A DNA stretch of 27,536 bases, from assembly GCF_000006405.1 (NCBI RefSeq), contig NW_003213081.1, positions 150,380 to 177,915 of the forward strand, given 5' to 3'. The stretch is from Perkinsus marinus ATCC 50983 (taxonomy: Eukaryota; Perkinsozoa; Perkinsida; Perkinsidae). This document shows, piece after piece, positions 21,546 to 27,536 of this stretch. Every line of letters begins with the position of its first letter. Within the stretch, counting starts at the first letter, position 1. A model generated the notes under the pieces. It was given only the letters and a program-made list of their open reading frames with translations. It was not told the origin of the DNA and did no database searches. A program made the translations under genes and the position numbers.

Positions 21546-24500
21546 TCAACTAAGCGCTACATCAGTCGTTGCTGGACCAATGGCATACGCCTCTTGAGCA
21601 CGCTCTACCAAGTATTTACACCTATCATCTACAGTGTGTAACTCAGACCATTCCGATAACCACAAAGGGATGACCTAAATCATAACAGATGACTACGGAA
21701 CGGATCAGTAGGTGGATACCTTCCAACCCAAACTGTGAAGGTGTCGTACTTTCGTCAATGAGTTGCCAATCATAACTCGCGTATGACCTAACAGAAGTTC
21801 CCACCAATGCAGAGCATGATGAATACCAAGAAGATATACCCAGGCGAATGTTGTTATGTGGGTCATCAAGGGTCGATTGATGTTGACCTCGAGTGATAGG
21901 ACTGTACCAGCGTAGTTCATCTTCCTCCTTTATACATACTATTGCAGTACCTACATAAGTTATGATGCTAGTAAGCGGAATGACAGACTCCTCCATACGT
22001 TTGCCTGCTTGTTGGTAGTTCAGGGATGACCCTAAAACACTAGGGTTGGATGATGATGATGTACTATCAGGTTGATTAGGTGATGTAATCATATCTAGAT
22101 GGTAGACCTAATAATCATCATATCATCTTCGAGTGTATATCGGAGGGTAACCTCTGCAAGCTGGTTGCCAAGACTTAGTGGCCATCCGAGAGCATTGATT
22201 GCCTCATTCAACTGCATACACGTATCAGAGTGTAAGAAGTTGGTCCGATCCCTCTCTTGTGATGCATACCTAGACAAGGTATCCGTTAAGATGAATGGTA
22301 TTATTACCAAACGAATGATGTATTATCAGCGAAGAATGCTTTAACATCATCATTCTGAGTGAGATATTTGCGTACAGTCGGAGGACCCTCTACAGCAGCA
22401 CAGAGGTGTATCTACAAGTAGTCCGACCAATAGGTAGTGCAGACCTCATCCCATCACCTCGAATGCCCGTATCCAGTCGTTTGTCGTCATATTGCTACTA
22501 TAAGCACTACTATTTATATTTGCAGCATTAATCAGCTCTTCAACAGCCGTGATGAACTTTGGTGGGAAATGCCTTTGGCGACTAAGGACGTTGAGTAGGT
22601 CTACCAATAACCTGATAGCAATCCTCTGTTACTGAAGTAGGTAGAATAAGATAAGACCTCGGATGTTGTGATATGTCAGTAGGAATAGGATTATCCCCAT
22701 CTATACGACTGTCTTTATTTATAGGTGGTCTACTTGATGGTAATGCTCTCTCTATTAGTTGTACCAACTCTTGAGAATAGAATCCTAGATCAGTAAGGGG
22801 CAGGGCAAATGCTGCTATATACTGTCGGTATTGTATTGGCATTATATTGGGAGTAGTAGTTTTGTTCTTCTTGTTGTTATCATCATCAATGAACAACTCC
22901 TTATTAATATACCACGAATACCACACAGTAAGACGCTTTAGGAATGTAGCATCATGTATCCGTAAACCTCGGAACGCTCTAACCTGAGTATTCAATTCTA
23001 AAGTATGTTATCGGCGTCAAGTATTACTAGATGTATGATATCTGTTGGTGATTGTACAGTAAGGGATACCGCTGAGCAACGACTCATCAATATTGACACA
23101 CAGGTAGTATTATACCTACAAAGGGGGGATATGACCCTAGACAATAGGAATACTATTACTACCATTCTAATATTGCCATACTGCGTAGAACTGATGTTAG
23201 TTGAGGTAGAGTATCCAAGTCATGTACTCCCTTATTGAGAGCTGACATAAGAGTAGGTTGGAGTATGATGAAGGGGGAATATCTGGTGTTAAGTAGGAGT
23301 GTGTAATAGTATATCTATCCCTAGTAGTAATACATCCTCTCCTCATTATCCTGCTCTAGGAAGGGTAATAGGGATGTCCTATTATCAGCCAACAACTTTA
23401 GTAGAGTTACCAATGCTGATGTATCACAATATTCAATAACTGGTATAAGAGCCTAATCATGAGGATGACTGTGGAGGTTAATGGAAGAAGGACTACCCTC
23501 ATGGTCTTGTTCAATACTCCTTTATTGATCATTACATCTGGTCCACTACTCAATATTGATGATAGTATATTAAGTACGTGTCGATGATCTCGTGGCGATA
23601 TACCTAGTATGGCTTAGAATAATCATCATATAGCTGGCACTACTACTACTATTACTACTACTATCATTGAATACCAATGCCGATAGATCATCTACACTAT
23701 CATCATGTAGCATATCACTAGAAGAAGCGGTAATAGCTGCTGCCAGTAGGTTCATCTCTGAAGTAAGCTGATCTCACTAACGACACGAATAATGTAGTAC
23801 CTTACTTTGGGGTAAAGGAGCGTTGATGATACTACTACGTGATGATACTATCATAGTAGATAGTACCTTTTGAGGATCCAAGCAGTCACCAAATACAGGC
23901 TTAGCCCTGAGTGCTCCTACGAAGGGATACTTATCAAGTACGATTAGGATGATGATGATAAGGAGTACTTGCTAGAGTAATGGTAGCATTAGCAGGACTC
24001 CCTCTAACTAATACTCCTTCATCTATATTCTTGTTATCTTTAATGAAGTCCCTTAATAACTGTGCTATGCCAATCTCTGGTTTAAGATGGGTAGGAGTAG
24101 GTTGAGGATGGGCTAATGTATTCTCATAGAGTGTACCTTCGGATGATGATAACAACATATAACGTGTTGGTAGTAATACATAGTAGTTGCACCGCCCTCT
24201 TTAGTGATAGATCTGTTGATATGTCCTTCCTTAACCTATCATACTCTACATCATCATTAGTGTTGAATGCTGCTTCCAATGCCTCCTTTAAGGCATTACG
24301 CTCACTAGATGATAGGGGATCCGTACCTATTAATATTGATGAGCATTATGAGCAACTCCTTCATCATCATCATTACTACTACCATAAGATGAGTATCCTA
24401 CAGTTGATAATACATCTACCAATGATGATAGGGATAACTCCTTACCTCTACTACCTGATGGGGGGAAGGATACCTCTATAAGGATCCTAGAGTTGGTATT

Positions 24501-26262
24501 ACGTATAGCATGTAATAGAGCAGGCATTAGCTCTACTGATGGTGTTATACTGATCATAGTAGTGATAGTAGGAGTAGCATTAGCAACAATACCACTCCTA
24601 TGATGAACTATTGATGCTAGATACAGTTCAAGGACGTGTGCTAAATGCTGATGAGGTAGGACATTGAGGGTATTAGCAAGTACCTATGGCAACTACTATG
24701 CCCACTACTATAACCCATAGTATGACCTTATTCTGCATACCATCTAGTATAGATGAAGCATAGGGTATAAGCCTCTTATCGATACCCTTCTCAGGTGTAT
24801 TAAGTCTATTGTATACACTAGATAGAGTCTCTATCAATATCCCAACATCACTATGAGTGAGCCTAATGTTATTGATAATAATACTACCAGTAATAGGCTT
24901 GGGTATTATTACTCTCTCATCCTGTTTGTAACCTCCCTCACAGAAACCTCTAGTAACTGCTGTACTTTAGGATGATCTAGTCCTGTTGGGCGTAATAGTA
25001 TCTGCATACTAGTGAACACCTTAATGAAGGGGTCTGCTTACCACATGCAATAGTTTACAATGGTGTGGTATGGTGAGTGTATACCCCTGATGATGGGTTC
25101 GATTAGTGTATTGATAATGGTCACTATCCTGGCCAGTTAAATTGGGCATTACCAAATCTAGTATAGGTGATAATTGATTGAGTGAGTATCCAGTCTCTAT
25201 AGCCTATATAGCCGAGTATAGATAAGCAGCTCAGTAGTAGATATCAGTACCCATTCAACAGCAGCTACAGCCGAATCTACTGTGATGTTGCCTCGATTCT
25301 CCTCACCATGCTCATATCCAACAATAACCGATAATACTCTCGACAACTTCTTCATTATAGCCTATCTTGATAGTGACCTATTATTGCTAGTATTATAATT
25401 ATTACCTCATCGAGCCTAAGAATAATATCCTTATTTTTGAGTATCCTTACACCTCTCCTAAAGCTCAATATATGACGTATACTTATCTAAAACTATCATC
25501 ATACCAAACCACACTCAATTACAATTAATATTACCTCATTACTGTTATTAGTATCGAGTAGCCTATATATAAGCTTCTGTAATAATATGTTATTATCCTT
25601 TCCCAAGTACTTGGTACTCATGGTATTAGTTTGGTTATGAGCTAATGTTTGAACGATGTCGCCAACCTCAGTAACAACAGTATCCAACGACCTACTACCT
25701 ACTATTACCATCATTATCACCAATAGTATTACCTATCCCTATTGTATGGGTTAATAAAGGGGTATACCATCCGTAATAGTTGTATATGAGGTTCCTGTCC
25801 GCCCTCATCAGTAGGTAGAGAGCTAAGAGCCTTAAAGCATGTTATGGCGTCTTCTGAGGTCATACTCCAACCTTCTGATGATGATGACACCTACATTGAT
25901 ATACCACCGTATAGATTCAAGAAAGCCTTCTACTACCTGTAGTAGTATATCAGTGAGGATAGCCTTAACATGAGGTAGGGTTAATAAGGCCTTTGTATGG
26001 GGTAAGGAGTTTAAATCTGTTATCGATGTGATAACCCGTGATAGGCATATCATGCTATCAATAGCAGTAGACCTAGAGGATAATAATGATGTTGCTGCTA
26101 GTAATAGTATTACGATGTTGTTGTTGTTGGATGTATAGTATATCTCAATAGAGATCCCTTCACATCATCATTAGCCTGTATCCTCCATGAAGCCACAGAT
26201 GATGTATTCCTACTACATACCACCACTCTAGGCCTGACTATGTAGGATCTCAGGAGGGACAT
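21546..26262 (-). CDS. RAP-domain protein, putative organelle RNA-binding factor
   Basis: RAP-domain proteins act on mitochondrial or plastid RNA in apicomplexans, algae and animals (FASTK group). The first four minus-strand exons are resolved: 26114-26262, 25937-26072, 25733-25890 and about 25535-25694, with introns of 38-46 bp. The start MSLLRSYIVRPRVVVCSR is Arg-rich and almost free of acidic residues, as in a mitochondrial presequence. Helical, Leu-rich segments such as HTKALLTLPHVKAILTDILL follow, suggesting helical repeats. The C-terminal RAP domain reads ALHWWELLLGHTRV, then LTKVRHLHSLGWK (exon ending 21720). A 45-bp intron (21675-21719) and the last exon 21546-21674 follow with VIPLWLSEWSEL, the family's usual W-K-V-I-P...EW ending, and TGA. 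Exons between about 21.9 and 25.5 kb are present in pieces (for instance 22582-22995) but not joined here. Confidence 0.83.
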
Positions 26263-26667
26263 TACACCAAGGGCTATGGGAGCAGTCGACTCGGCCGTTG
26301 AGTATGATGATATTTACAAAGTGCGCAACACTTTAGCGCTCGCCATGATGATCGATTGATATATCCGACGTACCCGTCGCGCCGCAGATTCCGCCCGGTA
26401 GCGATGCGACATGACTGATGACAAGACTGTGATACCTCGTTTGCTGGCTCTGAGGAGTATAAAGTATAATAGTAATAATATCAAGTATAGGTATAATGGT
26501 GTAAGGTATGTGTAGGTCCTAGGAGAGTATTGCCTCCCCATCCTACTAATAGTACACTACCTAAACCCACATCACAACAAAGGTATACACAATACACCAA
26601 TAACTGTCATTATACACCATATTAGATTGATTAATACCGAACGGAGATTAACTCCAAGGAAGGTTCT
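26263..26667. promoter_or_regulatory. Divergent upstream region of the RAP gene and the last gene
   Basis: Two genes point away from this interval. It contains the second copy of the bipartite element (26321-26344), a small stem AAAGTG/CACTTT (26318-26323 and 26329-26334), and a GC-rich patch to about 26410. A minus-strand frame open through 26541-26314 could encode a basic peptide, but it is read as upstream sequence because the ATG at 26262 begins a better presequence. Confidence 0.45.
26321..26344 (-). promoter_or_regulatory. Bipartite GC-rich element, copy 2
   Basis: GTGCGCA (26321-26327), eight bases, GCGCTCGCC (26336-26344). All 16 block bases match copy 1 at 6369-6393. It lies 59 bases upstream of the RAP gene start codon and in the same orientation relative to the minus-strand gene. 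Confidence 0.4.
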
Positions 26668-27536
26668 ATGTCAGAGGTGATAGCAATGATGAGCATTTAG
26701 TACAGCAGTCCATCATTTATAGAAGCTACTCGAGTAGACGTCCTGTTGAGGGAAAGACCGTTACAGGGTCGAGTAGGAAGGTACAGGAACAGACTAGTGT
26801 AAAGCAGTTGACAACTACTACCAAGTAATAGCAACCATACCTATGTATTGTGCATGAGTATTACAGACGTCTTAAGCCTATCAGTGGTGATAATAAGGAG
26901 GGTGTAGCGGCGGCTAGTGTGGTACAGCATTGGTTGAGGCAGTTAGTACTGGACATAGCACTTAGGGGGCGCATCAATGCTGTAATGATGAAGTGATCTA
27001 TTCCTAGGGTCATGGGTTGCTATCAGATACCTGCTGCTGTAAGGCATGCTGATAATCTGCCAGGTAGAGGAGATGTATCACAAGGGTAATGATGATACGG
27101 TGATGATAGGGGTTAGGGTATTGTTTTAGAATGGTGGTATCATCGTGTAGTGAGTTAGATAAGGTAGATGATACTAGTATAGTGGCATCGAATAGTAGAG
27201 GGAATAGTGAAGGATTGAGGTTATTGACTAAGCTAGGAGGAGATGGACTAGCTCTCAGTGTTAAGGATAAGAAGGTACTCCTTCGTGGTCTTAGGGTTGT
27301 ATATACACCGTGCCTTAGGCAGTAGTTGATAGACTTAGAAGGGTATTAGATAATAAGAAGGATGGAGTTTGTGATGATAACCAGCCAGAGGTGTTGGAGG
27401 TAGTATCATGAGTATACTGCCTTATGGTAGTGCCGAGTAAGGTATTAAAGGATACACCACAGAAGCGTATCATAGTGGATAAAGCTAGTCAGGAGGACAC
27501 TAGGAATAGAGATAAGGGCAAGATGCCTGATAGAAC
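26668..27536 (+). CDS. Unrecognised, possibly organelle-targeted protein; 3' end outside window
   Basis: Candidate exons 26706-26824, 26867-26981, 27027-27085, 27130-27274 and 27319 onward join in frame with introns of 42-45 bp. A tiny first exon from the ATG at 26668 to 26676 is a guess and would need a 29-bp intron. The early sequence SIIYRSYSSRRPVEGK, then Ser/Lys/Gln-rich residues, resembles a mitochondrial presequence. After that come VVQHWLRQLVLDIALRGRINA, a Leu-rich amphipathic segment, and VVDRLRRVLDNKKDG, probably helical. No known domain was recognised. The frame after about 27400 is open again (KVLKDTPQKRIIVDKASQ), but the junction to it is unresolved. It is divergent from the RAP gene, and both may act in the organelle; that is inference. 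Confidence 0.5.

Noticed and set aside
23005-23238. Plus-strand open frame inside the RAP gene
   Set aside because: It lies within a long minus-strand gene with resolved ends, and shows no domain or start context of its own.
26314-26541. Minus-strand 75-codon frame as the true start of the RAP gene
   Set aside because: Joining its end to the next exon failed in the needed frame, while the ATG at 26262 opens a good presequence that splices cleanly onward. It may still be transcribed as 5' UTR.
4100-27318. Ultra-short introns of 20-29 nt (4100-4124, 7199-7227, 8890-8913, 27299-27318)
   Set aside because: Each has an alternative with the same phase and the normal size: 4100-4145, 7178-7227, 8890-8940 and 27275-27318. 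The simpler reading is the usual 44-51 bp.
1-27536. Window as decayed pseudogenes or frameshift-ridden assembly
   Set aside because: The breaks in the sideroflexin, globin and transporter genes, and at the ends of the others, are removed in frame by GT...AG introns of similar size, and the products carry intact family motifs to natural stop codons.
1-27536. Spliced-leader gene, CRISPR array, insertion sequence, telomere repeat or viral gene
   Set aside because: The dinoflagellate-type leader was looked for by eye and not found. No spaced direct repeats, transposase motifs, terminal inverted repeats or viral hallmark proteins were seen.

Overview
This looks like nuclear DNA of a gene-dense, intron-rich protist. 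The best guess is an alveolate of the perkinsid/dinoflagellate group, most like Perkinsus, but that rests on protein style and gene structure read by eye. Most reading frames break every 50-350 bases. In the well-resolved genes every break is repaired, in frame, by removing a GT...AG intron of about 38-58 bp. The window is therefore a set of normal split genes, not decayed DNA. One eukaryotic tRNA-Trp gene fits this picture.

Layout, left to right: (1) plus strand, start cut off by the window edge to 1235: sideroflexin, 7 exons resolved. (2) 1311-3640 plus: a 659-residue protein of 9 exons with a myristoylation-type N-terminus and two truncated-haemoglobin-like domains, starting only 75 bp after the sideroflexin stop. 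(3) 3641-4016: gap between convergent genes, holding a strong 17-bp hairpin. (4) 4017-6249 minus: a complete 14-exon major facilitator superfamily (MFS) transporter with SLC45/sucrose-transporter-like loop motifs. (5) 6250 to about 6520: shared upstream region of two divergent genes. (6) about 6525-21030 plus: one probable giant secreted surface protein. Its N-terminal part has cysteine-rich 'LCYC/VCYC' modules, the rest is a diverged array of 'P-x-G-F/Y...C' beta-rich modules, and the last exon looks like a GPI-anchor signal. A tRNA-Trp gene lies antisense inside it at 12489-12560. (7) 21031-21545: second convergent gap. (8) 21546-26262 minus: an organelle-type RAP-domain protein with a basic presequence. 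(9) 26263-26667: second divergent upstream region. (10) 26668 to the end, plus: N-terminal part of an unrecognised, possibly organelle-targeted protein.

The genes do not form one pathway. Two are probably mitochondrial (sideroflexin and the RAP protein, perhaps also the last gene), two concern membrane or gas biology (transporter, double globin), and one is a very large surface protein. The points most worth checking are a 16-base bipartite element shared by both divergent upstream regions, the double globin whose first domain has lost its proximal histidine, the giant two-module surface protein, and the nested tRNA gene.
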